From Orientallactaga sibirica (taxonomy: Eukaryota; Chordata; Mammalia; Rodentia; Dipodidae): DNA of 64,000 bases. Shown in pieces: positions 29,792-40,574 of the stretch (positions are counted from its first letter, which is position 1; each line of letters opens with the position of its first letter). The DNA is taken from assembly GCA_036365145.1 (NCBI GenBank), contig JAEOAD010001365.1:3369001-3433000 (forward strand), given 5' to 3'. Made by a program: the position numbers and the translations under genes. The notes under the pieces were generated by a model that had not been told where the DNA came from, did no database searches, and was given only the letters and a program-made list of their open reading frames with translations.

Positions 29792-30335
29792 ATATTCGAG
29801 GCAGCAAAATGGTTCACCTATCCCCAACCCATGTTAACATGATGTTCTTTCCCAAACGTAACATGTCTTTGGAAAATCCCAAGCGCTTCCGTCTGAAGCA
29901 TAACAATATTGTTATTTTAAAGCGATACTGTGTAAAGAACCCTTTGGTGAACTTCACTTCCCTCTAACGACATCCTCGTTTTAAAGGTCATGGTGTGGAG
30001 TTGCGGGTGCAGTGACCTGAGAATAACCTTCGCTGCTACCTGTGTTTCTGAGCCGTGGCGTTCGCGCTCGGAAATGCTCCTTCCCTCCGAGTTTCAGCAG
30101 CTAAATAAGTTGCAGCCCCTTCAGCTATACTCATAAAAATTTGCTTCCAGACAACATGGTCTGTTTATTGTGTAATAATCGAAATGGCACTAAATTGCAG
30201 TGATTGCCGAACACTTAGGAATTGGATTAACCTCTTCAGTGCTAAGGGCTTTTCTGTCCTCTCCCAGCTCTGATGTGCAACTCAGATACATTCCTGTCCG
30301 TGAACCTTTTTATCCAGTGTCATGGAGGGAAAAAA
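29790..30335. other. SINE-free island, candidate conserved enhancer
   Basis: Contains a perfect 16-bp palindrome 'ataacaatattgttat' (29900-29915), which is two head-to-head SOX-like ACAAT words. It also has 'ctgtttattgtgtaataatc' (30161) and 'ctcataaaaatttgcttcca' (30131). CpGs persist in 'gtggcgttcgcgctcgg'. No protein frame. The regulatory role is inferred from composition. Confidence 0.42.
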
Positions 30336-30336
30336 A

Positions 30337-30590
30337 GTCGCGGGGCCTGAGGCTGAGGCAGGAGGATCACAAGTTTGAGGACAGCTTGGGCTGTATAGTG
30401 ATCTCAAGACCATCCTGAGAAATTTAGTGAAAACTGCAAAAAGGGCTGGAGATGTATCTCAGCTGTCGAGACTTTTCTAGAATCCACCAGTGAGGAGAGT
30501 GGGGGGAGGGGAGTGGCTCAGCAGTAGAGCACTTGCCTAGTATATGCAAGGCCCCGGGTTCAATTCTCAGTGCCACCGTGCGCGCATGTG

Positions 30591-30622
<32 letters not shown>
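30337..30622 (+). mobile_element. B4-type SINE with dimeric ID half and (CA)n
   Basis: B1-like half 'gaggctgaggcaggaggatc', then two ID heads: 'gctggagatgtatctcagct' and 'gggagtggctcagcagtaga', separated by 'tctagaatccaccagtgagg'. Ends with the complete ID body 'gttcaattctcagtgccacc' and (CA)n to 30622. The linker is the reverse complement of the minisatellite linker. Confidence 0.72.
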
Positions 30623-30625
<3 letters not shown>

Positions 30626-31079
30626 TGCAGGTTCTAGGTGTGTCCTGGTAGCTTGCATGCTCGTAACAGAAAAGTGCCATCGGAGGGGTGACAGGGAGGA
30701 AGCTGCTCTGAGACTGGGTGGCTCATCCTTAGCCCACAAGGACCCACTTCTGTCGCTGGCTCTAGTGCTTGTGCGTTTGGAGCAGAGTGGCTTTGTAGCT
30801 CATTTTGAGATAGATTCTCTAAAGAGCAGTGGGGGGAGTGGCCTGGTCTGCCTGAGCTGTGTCCTAGAAGTGATAGTCCCCGCTGCCCTGCAGGAAGCCT
30901 GGCTGCCCCGTCTTTGCAGTCCCTGGGCCTTGCTCCTGTGAGCTGCACACAGGCCCGGGAAGGAAGAGTTAACCAGAAATGGAGCGGCACTGCTCCAGGG
31001 CAGGCAGCCTCGCTGCAGAGCAGAGCAGCATTCGTGCGAAGGCAAGTCATTTCCCGAAACACTGCAGACACACGGCCTC
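30623..31079. other. Unique GC-moderate sequence
   Basis: No repeats. Overlapping open frames of up to 145 codons on the minus strand are unrecognised. Confidence 0.4.
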
Positions 31080-31830
31080 GGGCAGCCTAAAACCTTTGGA
31101 GACCAAAATGGCTCGCAGGGGTTGGAAGTAATAAGGTGTTTTTCCCTTCTTTCTCCTTCACTGAGATTCTGCGAGGTTGCTCTGCATGGCTGGGGAACAA
31201 TGGTGCCGTTTTTTGTGTTTTCTATGGGTATTAAGATCCATTACGCTGTGACATTTTTAAGATTGGTTATCCTGTAGTTTGGTGTTAAATTGAAGTTGTT
31301 TGTTTTGAATTTAATTCTTTCATTTTTCAAATGGAAAAAGGCAGTGCTGTGGTGTGGTGTGAGGCTGGCTTACTGAAGTGTGGGTGAGTAGAGTAGAGCT
31401 CTGGCCGTCCCCAGACCTTGGCAGATTTTTGCTAGGATGGAACCTGACCTATTTCCTTACTGGAGAGTCTGTCAGGATCCTCAGAGACCACTTTCAAAAC
31501 TAAGAGGTAGGGGTCGTCTTCCGAGAGAAATGGGATGCAAGCTGCCTTTTACCAGAATGTTAGACATCCAATCTGTTATGCCTAATGCAGCCTGCATATA
31601 ATTATTACTACTCTATGTTTACGACAGCAGTAGAATCGGCTTCTATCCAACAAATGACCCAGCAGCAGTGGGCCAGCCGCCACCGAAAATGACATCTGTT
31701 AACTCTTTGTCAAATGCCCTGTCCCTTCCCTTTTTCTCCCAAACAGCTCTGTGGTTAATTACGAGCTGAGCGTCTGACACAGTCTTTCGAGTGGAAAGAC
31801 CTGCTTAGGGGCAGGGAAAAGTCTGGCTCC
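31080..31830. other. SINE-free island, candidate conserved non-coding sequence
   Basis: AT-rich words in repeat-free DNA: 'tattaagatccattacgctg' (31229), 'gcctgcatataattattact' (31590), and 'gtggttaattacgagctgag' (31751), which carries a TTAATTA homeodomain core. Confidence 0.38.
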
Positions 31831-31885
31831 AGAAATTCCCTTCTCTCTCTCTCTTAAAATAAATAAATAAAATAAAAAGAAAAGA
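31831..31885 (+). mobile_element. DIP SINE tail remnant
   Basis: 'cttctctctctctcttaaaa' followed by (TAAA)n. Only the pyrimidine tract and tail remain. Confidence 0.45.
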
Positions 31886-32906
31886 GCCATAGCAAATTGT
31901 TTTAAAATAAACATTCGTTCGGTGCACCAGAATAGGTTGTTGGGATATGTTTTGATTAAGCCCCAAGATTACAGGGTAACTGTGCAGTATGGTGTCTAGA
32001 GACCTCGCCCTTTGTGGAAAAAAAGAAATCACATCAAATTCTTGTTAAACCATAAGAAAGTTTCCATCAGAGGGAGAAAGGCAGCCAACGTTAACCTTGA
32101 TGCTCGTGAGTCAGGGATATGGCACACATCTACGCTGCGCTTATAACCTGGTTAATGGTGAAAGGCAGTTTTGTCGTAATTGGTCACTAGAATTTGAGAT
32201 GACCAATCTGATAACCCCAAGTTTTAGCCCAGCCCCAGCTAAGAAGGTGCTCTGCTTTCCCCAGCTAAGAAGGCGCTCTGCTTTGGTGTAGGACCAGATA
32301 TCCTTCCTCACAGGAGCCTATGCTCGGTGGTTGATATCCACGCCAGACGGTGCGCGACATCTGAAGGCTCCCTTCCCCTCGCCTCCCAGAGTTCCAGAAC
32401 TTCACTTTGGGATCCGTAGGTCAGGACTGAGCATCTGTGATCCAGCATTCCAGCACTCCCGTTCCCTGCCAGCTTGCTCACCCTGGGTTCATGCCAAGTG
32501 TCTCCACCATGTGACTTCCTGCTGGCTTCTCCACATGGGGTTCACCAAAGCCTTGGCAGGAATGTGCCTGACCAATTCCCGTAGGATCAGAACCACTCAA
32601 ACCCTCCTGGATGGCTGATCTTGCAAAAGTCAACATGGCCTTACCTTTGTCCATCTAGAGTGTACTGGAGGAAGGGGCCGTGCTTCCAAAGAACCTTCCA
32701 GGCCCTTCCCACACTCAAGGAAGCTCCTGATAGGTACATCCTGGCTGTATAGTTGAGCCTGGGAGACTCAAAGCATTCCATGTAAACCCTAGAAAGCCTC
32801 AGCTTGCCCTTGATGGAGCAACTCCAAAAATGCTGCCCCATCACAGACCGAGCAAGGTCTTTTCTCAAATGGAAACTAATCTGCTCCAACATTCTCCACG
32901 CTATTT
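31886..32906. other. SINE-free island, candidate conserved part 31900-32220
   Basis: About 1 kb unique. The first third has 'attacagggtaactgtgcag', 'cttgttaaaccataagaaag' and 'cataacctggttaatggtga'-like AT motifs. A short tandem duplication 'ccccagctaagaaggtgctc' and 'ccccagctaagaaggcgctc' lies at about 32231-32285. No gene is recognised in 32300-32900. Confidence 0.33.
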
Positions 32907-32990
32907 TCATTCTTCCTTCCTCCTCTTTCCTCCTTCCCTTTCCCCCTTCTCTATCTTCTCCTTCCTTCTCTCCTTCCTTCCTACCTTCTT
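32907..32990 (+). repeat. Pyrimidine-rich (TTCC)n-like tract
   Basis: Imperfect TTCC/TCTCC repeats, probably a degraded SINE tail because an ID half follows. Confidence 0.85.
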
Positions 32991-33065
32991 AGTGCTAGGA
33001 ATCAAACCTAAGACCTCATACAGGTCAGGCAAATGCTCTATGACCCAGCTTCATATCCCCAGGCC
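32991..33065 (-). mobile_element. ID-type SINE half
   Basis: 'agtgctaggaatcaaaccta', 'caggcaaatgctctatgacc', 'tatccccaggcc'. Confidence 0.65.
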
Positions 33066-33111
33066 CCTTTTCCAGTTCCTACAGAAATATATTTTTTACT
33101 GCCATTCAAAA

Positions 33112-33300
33112 ACCCCATAATCAAAAGAGAAAGTGGGGGGTGAGGGAGGGAAGTACCATGGGATATTGTCTACAATTAAGGAAGTTGTCAATAAAAAAAG
33201 AAAAAAAAGAAAAAGGGGAAAAAATCCTTGTTCAAAAACTGCTGAATAAATACTTAAGCTAGTCAAAAACAAACAAACAAACAAAAACAAAAAAACCAAA
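33112..33300 (+). mobile_element. L1 3' terminus with A-rich tail
   Basis: 'gtaccatgggatattgtcta' and 'caattaaggaagttgtcaat', then A-rich sequence. It matches the reverse of 14590-14660 nearly base for base. Only about 85 bp of L1 is retained. Confidence 0.7.
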
Positions 33301-33326
33301 CAACAACAACAACAACATAATCTTCT

Positions 33327-33441
33327 GAGCATGATGGTGGGAGTGGGGATGGTGTGGAGGTAGAGGCAGAAGGGTCAGTAATTCAAGATCATTCTTGGCT
33401 ACAGATAAGTTGGAGACCAGCCTGAGCTACATAAGACCCTG

Positions 33442-33470
<29 letters not shown>
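33327..33470 (+). mobile_element. B1-like SINE, old
   Basis: 'ggtagaggcagaagggtcag', 'gagaccagcctgagctacat', A30 tail. Confidence 0.68.
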
Positions 33471-33471
<1 letters not shown>

Positions 33472-33472
<1 letters not shown>

Positions 33473-33640
33473 GCAGGGTATGGTGGCACACACCTTTAAT
33501 CCCAGCACTTGGGAGGCAGAGGTTGGAAGATAGCTGTGAGTTCGAGGCCAGCCGGAGACTATGTAGCGAATTCCAGGTCAGCCTGAGCTAGAGCAAGACC
33601 CTATCTCAAAAAAAAAAGAAAAAGAAAAAAGAAAAGAAAA
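33472..33640 (+). mobile_element. B1 SINE
   Basis: 'agcagggtatggtggcacac' to 'caagaccctatctc', A-tail. Confidence 0.88.
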
Positions 33641-33652
33641 CAACCAAACAAG

Positions 33653-33900
33653 GGCTGGAGAGATGGCATAATGATTGAGGCACTTCCCTGCAAAGCCTAA
33701 GAATGCATGTTCAAATCTCCAGGTCCCATGTAGCCAGATGCACAGAGATGCAAGCATGCAATATTGCACATGTGCACAAGGGGGCACATGCATCTGGAGT
33801 TCATTCACAGTGGCTGAAAGGCCCTGGTGTGCCCATTCTCTCTCCCTCACTCTGCCTCTTTCTCTCTCTCCCAAAAATAAAATAATATATAAAAAAAATA
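33653..33900 (+). mobile_element. DIP SINE, long variant
   Basis: Extra segment 'gcaatattgcacatgtgcac' after 'gatgcaagcat'. Confidence 0.9.
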
Positions 33901-33915
33901 ACAACAAAACAACTA

Positions 33916-34120
33916 GGGCTAAAGAGATGGCCTAGCAGTTAAGGCACTTGGACCTGGGTTCAATTCTCCAGTACCCACATAAAGCCAGATGCACAAGGTG
34001 GTGAGTGTGTCTGGGGTTTGTTTGCAGTGGCTAGAGGCTCTGGCTTGCCCGTTCTCTCTCTCTGCCTCTTTCTCTGTCTCTCTCCTCTCTCGCTCATGAA
34101 CACATAAATTAAATATTTGA
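33916..34120 (+). mobile_element. DIP SINE
   Basis: 'gggctaaagagatggcctag'. Lacks part of the tRNA-like arm ('gcacttggacctgggttcaa'). Confidence 0.87.
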
Positions 34121-35644
34121 GAAAACAACAGAACCCCCTCATCTTCCCAGCAGCACCTTTGAGACCCCCAAAGGTTCTTAGATCTGGAATCACGATCGAC
34201 TCTTTGGGTTCTGTCTTAAGTGCTTGTCCTGAATAAACAAACACGCATGTCATGGGTCTTTCCAGTTTTCTTCATTTGTAGCTGCTGATTCCCCACCCCC
34301 CCTGAATAGTACAATTAGATCCAAAACAAGTTCTATGATGGGGACAAGTGTCGAGGAGAACCTTGAGACGAGCTGGCTTTGTTTTCTGCCAGTTCAGGGT
34401 CAGTGAGGTCATGACCACAAGACCAGCATCATAAGCCTTGTCCCATGCGCGGCCAGGCATGTGGGTGAGATGGTCGCTACCCCCATCCTGGCCCTGGGTC
34501 ATCTGTAGCTTTCACTATGTGGACAGAATCTTCCCACATAAGTATCTTAAAGTTCCTATTGCATCGCTCAGAGTCCATGATACCTTGATTTAGGGAGTGG
34601 GTGGCCCTATTAAAAGTCACACCATAGTTCAGGCCCCGCTCTACCCTGCGCTCAGGGCCGCCTCCAAGTACATTGTCCCGCCTATGACCAGGTGCAGGTG
34701 ACAGTAAACACATGCTACCATTGACATCTCCTCTCCCACTGGTGCCCTTAAGTCCATTCTCAGAGCACTGGCTTCAGGAATGGCTCTGAAGGGTCACCCC
34801 TGAGGTTAGATTCCTTCCGCACAGCAGCCATGGACCGAGAGGCTGGCTCTGGGACTCAGACCCTGGAGTTTCCTTTTAGACTCGACTCTGTACAGGGGAT
34901 GCACATGTGGGTTAAATTAGAGCAATATGTTTTTCTAACAGCATCTTGGCTGAAAAGTCAAGCAGGTAAATGAAAACAAACCCAGCTTTATGTGACTGCA
35001 AAGGGGCTGCCCGGAGGGCAGCTTCCCCCCACAGCGGGCAGTGGGCTCTCCCTGCGCCTCTCCCTCCTGCCACAGCCCTGACCGCTCAGCTCAGCCCAGG
35101 AGCCCTGTCCACACGCGTCCTTGCAGCCACACACCTTCTCAGAGCTTCCTGTCTACCTCACTGGCCCCCTGGCCCTCCCAACCTGCTGTGGCACGGCTTG
35201 GGCCCCTGGGGCCATATCTGAGCCCAGCATCTTGAATAGAGGGAGTCCTCTCCTGGCCCCTAGGGACAAGTGTACATTCCAGAGCGGCCTCAGGCCCACC
35301 TCTCGCCTGTTTCCCCTTCATTCTCCCCTCCTGTAAGCAGCGGGAATGTCACGACAGTTAGCCCAGGGGCTCAGTCCCAAGCTGAGTTTGACAATTCACG
35401 TGATGCCTTGAGCACAGCACACTGGACTCCGGCAGTGCTCGCGTCTACCCTTTATGGTTACTGTCATCCCTGCCACCTCTCCAAACTTCACCAGGCTTTA
35501 GCGCTCGGTCCTTTGGCACCCAAGATCGTCCTCCCCACGCCACCACCTTAGCTGAAGTGGGCAGGACAGGGGCCCAGTAACACCAAGACAATAGTATCAG
35601 CTGTTTACAAGACACTTGGTCTGTGATTATGGGTTTAAAATTGA
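34121..35644. other. Unique sequence, about 1.5 kb
   Basis: Longest stretch in the central window without a young SINE. GC-rich 34960-35340 has overlapping open frames with no resemblance to known proteins. A MIR or L2 relic may be present near 35380-35540, but I cannot prove it. Confidence 0.4.
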
Positions 35645-35748
35645 CTTTTTTCTTTTTTGAGATAGGGTCTTGCTATGTAGTCTAGGTTGGCGCTAAACAC
35701 ATGATCCTACTGTCCCAGCCTCCTGAGTGCTGAGATAGCAAGTATGTA
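35645..35748 (-). mobile_element. B1-like SINE, partial
   Basis: 'gagatagggtcttgctatgt' to 'cagcctcctgagtgctgaga'. Confidence 0.7.
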
Positions 35749-35754
35749 GCACAG

Positions 35755-35963
35755 ATAGAGATGGGCGCGCCAGCAGCCTCTCAGCTGCTGCGAACGAAAT
35801 CCAGATGCATGCGCCCCCTTGTGGTCAAGTGCGGCATTGCGCCCTTGCGTCATTTTGCATCTGGCTAAACATGAGACCTGGAGACTGGAACTGCTGGAGA
35901 TTGGAACGGGGTTCTTAGGGTTAGGAGGCAGGCGCCTTAACCGCTAAGCCATCTCTCCAGCCC
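35755..35963 (-). mobile_element. DIP SINE, long CpG-rich variant
   Basis: Contains 'gtgcggcattgcgcccttgc' and 'gcagcctctcagctgctgcg', the marks of the young long subfamily. CpGs are intact. Confidence 0.9.
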
Positions 35964-35974
35964 TATGTCTGGCC

Positions 35975-36176
35975 TTTAAAAAAAATTCTTTATTTATAGT
36001 TGCAAGCACAGAGGGTGGGGGATGGGCACTTGAGCACCTCTTGACACAGCAAACAAACTCCAGATGCATGTTCCACTTTGTGCATCTGGCTTTATGTGAA
36101 TATTGAGGAGTTGAACCTGGGCTGTCAGGCTTTGCAAGCAAGCAAGCACCTTTGACCTCTGAGCCACCCCCCCCCC
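35975..36176 (-). mobile_element. DIP SINE, diverged
   Basis: 'gcatgttccactttgtgcat', right end 'ctctgagccacccccccc'. Confidence 0.8.
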
Positions 36177-36179
36177 TTG

Positions 36180-36523
36180 TTTTCTTTGATATTAACAGGG
36201 CGGGCTATTTGACAAAGGTAGCCTGTATCAACCATTCTTAGGCTGCAAGACCGATGGATACTGCCATGGAGATGCTGAGGGGAGTTCCATGGTTACAGGA
36301 CATTATACACGGTTGGCTCTAAAGATAATGTCCAATTCTCCCTCCCCAGCCTAACTCCTTATGTATTTATTTTACTGAAAAATAAAACTTGTATATATTT
36401 TTGGTGCAAAAGAGAAAAATCACTCTTGGGCCCACTTACAGGTTCTTTGAGAGACCTGCTCCTGTGGCTCCCTGGGAAAACTAAAACGGCCACTGTGAGA
36501 CCCCATTCAAGTGGTAGCTTTAT
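36180..36523. other. Unique sequence
   Basis: No repeat or gene signal recognised. Confidence 0.4.
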
Positions 36524-36717
36524 TTTTTAAAATATTTTATTCATTTGTGGGGGGAAAGAGTGAGAATGGGCACACCAGGGCCCTAGCCACTGCAAATGAA
36601 CTCCAGGCACACATGCCACCTTGTGCATCTGGCTTAAGTTGGCACTAGGGAATCAAACCTGGGTCCTTAGGCTTTGTAGGCAAGCACCTTTACCACTAAG
36701 CCATCTCTCCAGCCTTT
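36524..36717 (-). mobile_element. DIP SINE
   Basis: Flanks 'caagtggtagcttta' (36509-36523) and 'taagtggtaactttg' (36718-36732) are a decayed target duplication. Confidence 0.88.
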
Positions 36718-36811
36718 AAGTGGTAACTTTGTAATACTTCTTATACCTGGTCAAGAATTAAGTAGTCACACAATGGCTGAAGATTCCAGCAGTCCTGTGT
36801 GATTTTTTTAA

Positions 36812-36975
36812 ATTTGATTTGTTTTGTTTGTTTTCTTAAAGTAGGGTCTCACTCTAGCCCAGGCTGACCTGGAATTCACTATGTAGTCTCAGGGTGGCCT
36901 CGAACTCACAGAGATCTTCCCATTTCTGCCTCCCATCTGCTGGGATTAAAGGCATACGCTACCACACCTTGACTT
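36812..36975 (-). mobile_element. B1 SINE
   Basis: 'aaagtagggtctcactctag' to 'taccacaccttgac'. Confidence 0.86.
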
Positions 36976-36984
36976 AAATTTCCC

Positions 36985-37187
36985 AAAAATATTTTATGTA
37001 TTTATTTATTTATTTAAGAGAGAAAAAGGCAGATAGAGAGAGTGGGTATGACAGGACCTCCAGCCACTGCAAACTCTAGATCCATGCTCCACTTTATGCA
37101 TCTGACTTACATGGTCCTGGGGAATTAAACCTGAGTCCTTAGGTTTCACAGGTAAGTGCCTTAACCTCTAAGCCATCTCTCCAGCCC
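36985..37187 (-). mobile_element. DIP SINE
   Basis: Reverse DIP ending 'agccatctctccagccct'. The bases after it ('gtgtgtgattttt') echo those before the B1 at 36796. Confidence 0.88.
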
Positions 37188-37576
37188 TGTGTGTGATTTT
37201 TGTAAATGCTTCCATGGACTTAGGCTAAATGTTTAAGAAGAGTCTCCATAGAATTCCTTCTCCTCAGAACCTTCCTTGCTTTCCCCAGTGCCCAGTAGGT
37301 GCTTCCTGGTGAGAAACCCTTCAGAAGTTTTGGTTTTCCTGCACATGACTTCCTCCAAGAGTCTGGAATCTTTCAGGCGTCAAGGAAGGAGTTGTGCTTC
37401 AACTTAAACACACATGTCCCCAGTGTTTACATGCTTATCATAGTACTATGGGAGGCAAGTGCCCAACGTTGGATGACCGATCTTATTTATAAATGCCATG
37501 TTATTTTCAGCCATGTTCCTTATTTCCTCTTCTTGACTGGAGAAACTCTGAAAGGACACCTTTCACATTGTTGGAT
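37188..37576. other. Unique sequence
   Basis: No repeat recognised. A 101-codon frame at 37299-37604 has no recognisable family. Confidence 0.35.
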
Positions 37577-37738
37577 GGGGCTTGGGGGATTGCTCAGTGG
37601 TTAAAGGCACTCATTTGCAAAGCCTGCTGACCAGTGCCCAGTATCCACATAAAGCCAGATGCACAAAATGGTGCCCATATCTGGAGTTCATTTGCATTCT
37701 CTCTCTCTCAAATAAATACATAATTAATATTTTTAAAG
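37577..37738 (+). mobile_element. DIP SINE, first of an inverted pair
   Basis: 'ggggcttgggggattgctca' to 'tctctctctcaaataaatac', body shortened. Confidence 0.85.
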
Positions 37739-37741
37739 AGA

Positions 37742-37944
37742 TGTTCTTTTTATTTATTTATTAGAGATGGGGAGGGGGAGAGAGAGAGAGAGAATGGGCA
37801 CACTAAGGCCTCTAGCCACTGCAAATGAACTCCAGACACATGCATCACTACGTGCATCTGGCTTACATGGGACCTGGAGAATCAGATCTGGGTTCTTAGG
37901 TTTCACAGGCAAGTGCTTTAACCACTAAGCTGTCTCTCCTGCGC
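37742..37944 (-). mobile_element. DIP SINE, second of an inverted pair
   Basis: Tail-to-tail with the preceding copy: '(TTTA)n agagatggggagggggagag' to 'aagctgtctctcctgcgc'. Confidence 0.87.
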
Positions 37945-37984
37945 AATAATAGTACATTTAAAACAAATCAAATGGTCAGATGTT

Positions 37985-38140
37985 TTGAAGCCCTCTTGTC
38001 CTGTTGGCCATCATAGCTCTAGGTCTGCGGAATACTTCAAAGGCAGAGACATGTCCAACGCCTTCCTCAACCTCCCAGGACCTAGAGATTAGTAGCTGCT
38101 GCATAACTGGACACCAAATGAATGAGGAAAAGGAGGCAGA
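37985..38140 (+). mobile_element. Possible L2/MIR3 3' relic
   Basis: 'aaaggcagagacatgtccaa', 'cctcccaggacctagagatt' and 'acaccaaatgaatgaggaa' follow the order of an L2 3' end. Very old and uncertain. Confidence 0.35.
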
Positions 38141-38491
38141 GAAAGATAGAGACTGCTGAGAATAGGGCAGCGCAGGCTTATCTCATTCTTGGGATATTGT
38201 CACAAGAAACTGGTGCGTGTGAAGGAAAATGAGGACCACGGAACAGGCCCCCTGGCATGGACCTTGGATGAGGGTGGCCCCGTAGGGGTCAAATGTCTCC
38301 CCTCACATTCCTCTCTCATGGGTTGGGCCTACCTAAAGGTGAGGGGCAAAGGAATTCATCATAGTGTCTCCTAGAGGGGATGTGGAGGGCAGAGAAGATG
38401 CAGGGGCCCTTGGGAAATCGGGGAAGGTGGCCCTACTTCTGTGATCAGGACCACAATGGCATGAACCTTCTCAGTTCAGATGTTGAGGCTG
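38141..38491. other. Unique sequence
   Basis: No repeat or gene signal recognised. Confidence 0.4.
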
Positions 38492-38655
38492 AAAATTTTA
38501 TTTATTTATTTATTTGTTTGTTTGTTTGTTTTTGAGGTAGGGTCTCATTCTAGCTCAGGCTGACCTGGAATTCACTATGTAGTCTCAGGGTGGCCTTGAA
38601 TTCATGGTAATCCTCCTACCTTTGCCTCCTGAGTGCTGGGTATTAAAGGCCGGCA
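38492..38655 (-). mobile_element. B1 SINE
   Basis: (TTTA)n and (TTTG)n tail, 'tgaggtagggtctcattcta' to 'tattaaaggccggc'; right end clipped. Confidence 0.85.
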
Positions 38656-38689
38656 TTGAAAAATTTGTTTTTCTATTATATTATTTTTG

Positions 38690-39040
38690 TTGATTTTGTG
38701 TGTCTGTGTGCAATGCTGTGGTGTCATGGATGTGTGGTGTCTGCACATGTGTGAGCAGATGTGTTCTCATCTGCAACTTTCCTCGAGTCTGAACCTGGAG
38801 TGTGGGGGGAGGGTTATTGTTTTTTTTTTTTTTTTGTCTGATTTGCTGACCAGCCAGTCTCAGAGATTCTCCTGTCCCCAGTCCCCACAGGACTGAAGTT
38901 ACAGTATGTATGGCCATGTCCAGCTGTTTATGCCCGCACTGGGGAATCAAACTCAAAGTGATTTGGACCCATTCACACCCTTTTAGGCTTCATGCTTGCA
39001 TAGCAAGGGCTCTTACCTGCTGAGCCATCTCCCCAGCCCC
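38690..39040 (-). mobile_element. Composite/B3-like SINE, old
   Basis: 'gtgtgtctgtgtgcaatgct' left end, 'gaagttacagtatgtatggc', right end 'tgagccatctccccagcccc'. Same plan as 12240-12579. Confidence 0.6.
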
Positions 39041-39044
39041 TTAT

Positions 39045-39098
39045 TTTGTTTTTATTTTATTTTAAATTTATTTTTATTTATTAGAGATACAGAGGAAG

Positions 39099-39134
<36 letters not shown>

Positions 39135-39285
39135 GGCACATCAGGCCCTCTAGCCATTGCAAATGAACTCCAGACGATGCGCCCCTTGCGCATCTGGCTT
39201 ACGTGGGTCCTGGGGAATTGAACTGGGGTCCTCAGGCTTCGCAGGCAAGTGCCTTAAACACTAAACCATTTCCCCAGCCCTGTTT
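39045..39285 (-). mobile_element. DIP SINE with (GA)n
   Basis: (GA)n at 39106-39131. Ends 'accatttccccagccct'. Confidence 0.9.
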
Positions 39286-39287
39286 TA

Positions 39288-39524
39288 TTTTTATTTTAGA
39301 GAGAGAGTGCATATGCATGTGTAAGAGAGAATTGGCATGCCAGAGCCTCAGCCACTGCAATCAAACTCCAGATGCTTGTGCCACCTAGTGGGCATGTGCA
39401 ACCTTGCACTTGCCTCACCTTGTTGTGTCTGGTTTATGTGGGATCTGGAGAATCGAATCTGGGTCCTTTGACTTCACAGGCAAGTGCCTTAACCGCTAAG
39501 CCATCTATCTCTCCAGCCAGCCCT
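39288..39524 (-). mobile_element. DIP SINE, long variant
   Basis: Contains 'gcatgtgcaaccttgcactt'. Ends 'gccatctatctctccagcc' with a 4-bp duplication. Confidence 0.88.
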
Positions 39525-39690
39525 TGTTTTTGTTTGTTTGTTTGTTTGTTTGTTTGTTTGTTTGTTTGTTTTGAGACATAGTCTTACTATGTAGCCCAGG
39601 CTGGCTTCAAACTCACAATCCTCCAGAGTCAGCCTCTAAAGAAATGGGATTATACGTGTCACCACCACACAGCCAGCTCCTAGGCTTTTT
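39525..39690 (-). mobile_element. B1-like SINE with (TTTG)n
   Basis: (TTTG)n 39530-39572, then 'gagacatagtcttactatgt', 'ccaggctggcttcaaactca', end 'accacacagccagct'. Confidence 0.72.
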
Positions 39691-40357
39691 GAATTCCCCC
39701 CAGAAGACAGGCAAAGACAGACACAAGAAGGGTCGTGCCCCTTCTCACAACAGCCCCGTGTAAGACGGGGATCAGAAGCCAGGAATGTGAAGTCACAGCC
39801 TGCTGGCTACACCAGGAAGCCAGTTTGAGATTATTAAGGTTAGAATGCACAGGACAGAGAAAGCAGATTTTTCTTTCTGTTTTTAGGGGAAAAAAATGGT
39901 TTCAATAAGCTCCTCACACAGCTGTTCCTAGTGGAGACAAAGGGCAGGTGGAAAATTAAGAAGTCAGATTTTTGTTTATTTGTTGAAATTAGGGTTTGAA
40001 GCTGGTGTCTTATATTAAAAATATTAGAGTGCCAAACCTCAAAGCAGTGTGTGGAGCTGAGGTAAGTGGAATGGCAGAAGAGAAGAAAAACCCAGGAGGC
40101 GCTGGAGGCCCTGTGGGCTCGCTCATCTCGCATTCTGCACTGCTCGGGAGGCATGGGATCGCAGCTTGCAAGTGCTTGTTCAGAGCTCATTGCCACGAGT
40201 GAGGCTCGGGCGGCAGCCCGCACGTTCAAAAGAGCTGCCTGGTGGATGGAGAGCTGGGGATGGGTCTCTGTTGAGACGTCCTAGAGGCTGGGAAACGCCT
40301 TATCTGCAGGAAGTTCTTGGCTGTCTACTTTTTCCTATCCCTTCTCCAATACCCGCA

Positions 40358-40404
<47 letters not shown>

Positions 40405-40565
40405 CCTCAGCATCCATGGGGTACTGGTTTCAGAATGACTTGGATACTGAAATCAGAGGATGTTCAGTTCCTTCGTGTTCATTCATGATATTTGCACCCA
40501 TACTTTCCTATACACTTAAAATCAGCTCTGGACTGCTTGTAATAGCAACACGCTGCTCTGTTAAT
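39691..40565. other. Unique sequence with (GT)n
   Basis: Repeat-free apart from (GT)n at 40361-40402. A 129-codon minus-strand frame (40229-39840) is neither SINE-derived nor recognisable; no splice signals stood out. Confidence 0.4.
40361..40402 (+). repeat. (GT)n microsatellite
   Basis: About 21 units. Confidence 0.98.
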
Positions 40566-40574
40566 AGCTGTTCT

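Noticed and set aside
30497..30578. BC1-like functional RNA gene
   Set aside because: It has A and B boxes like an ID element but sits inside a diverged B4-type SINE with a duplicated head. No evidence of a unique conserved locus.
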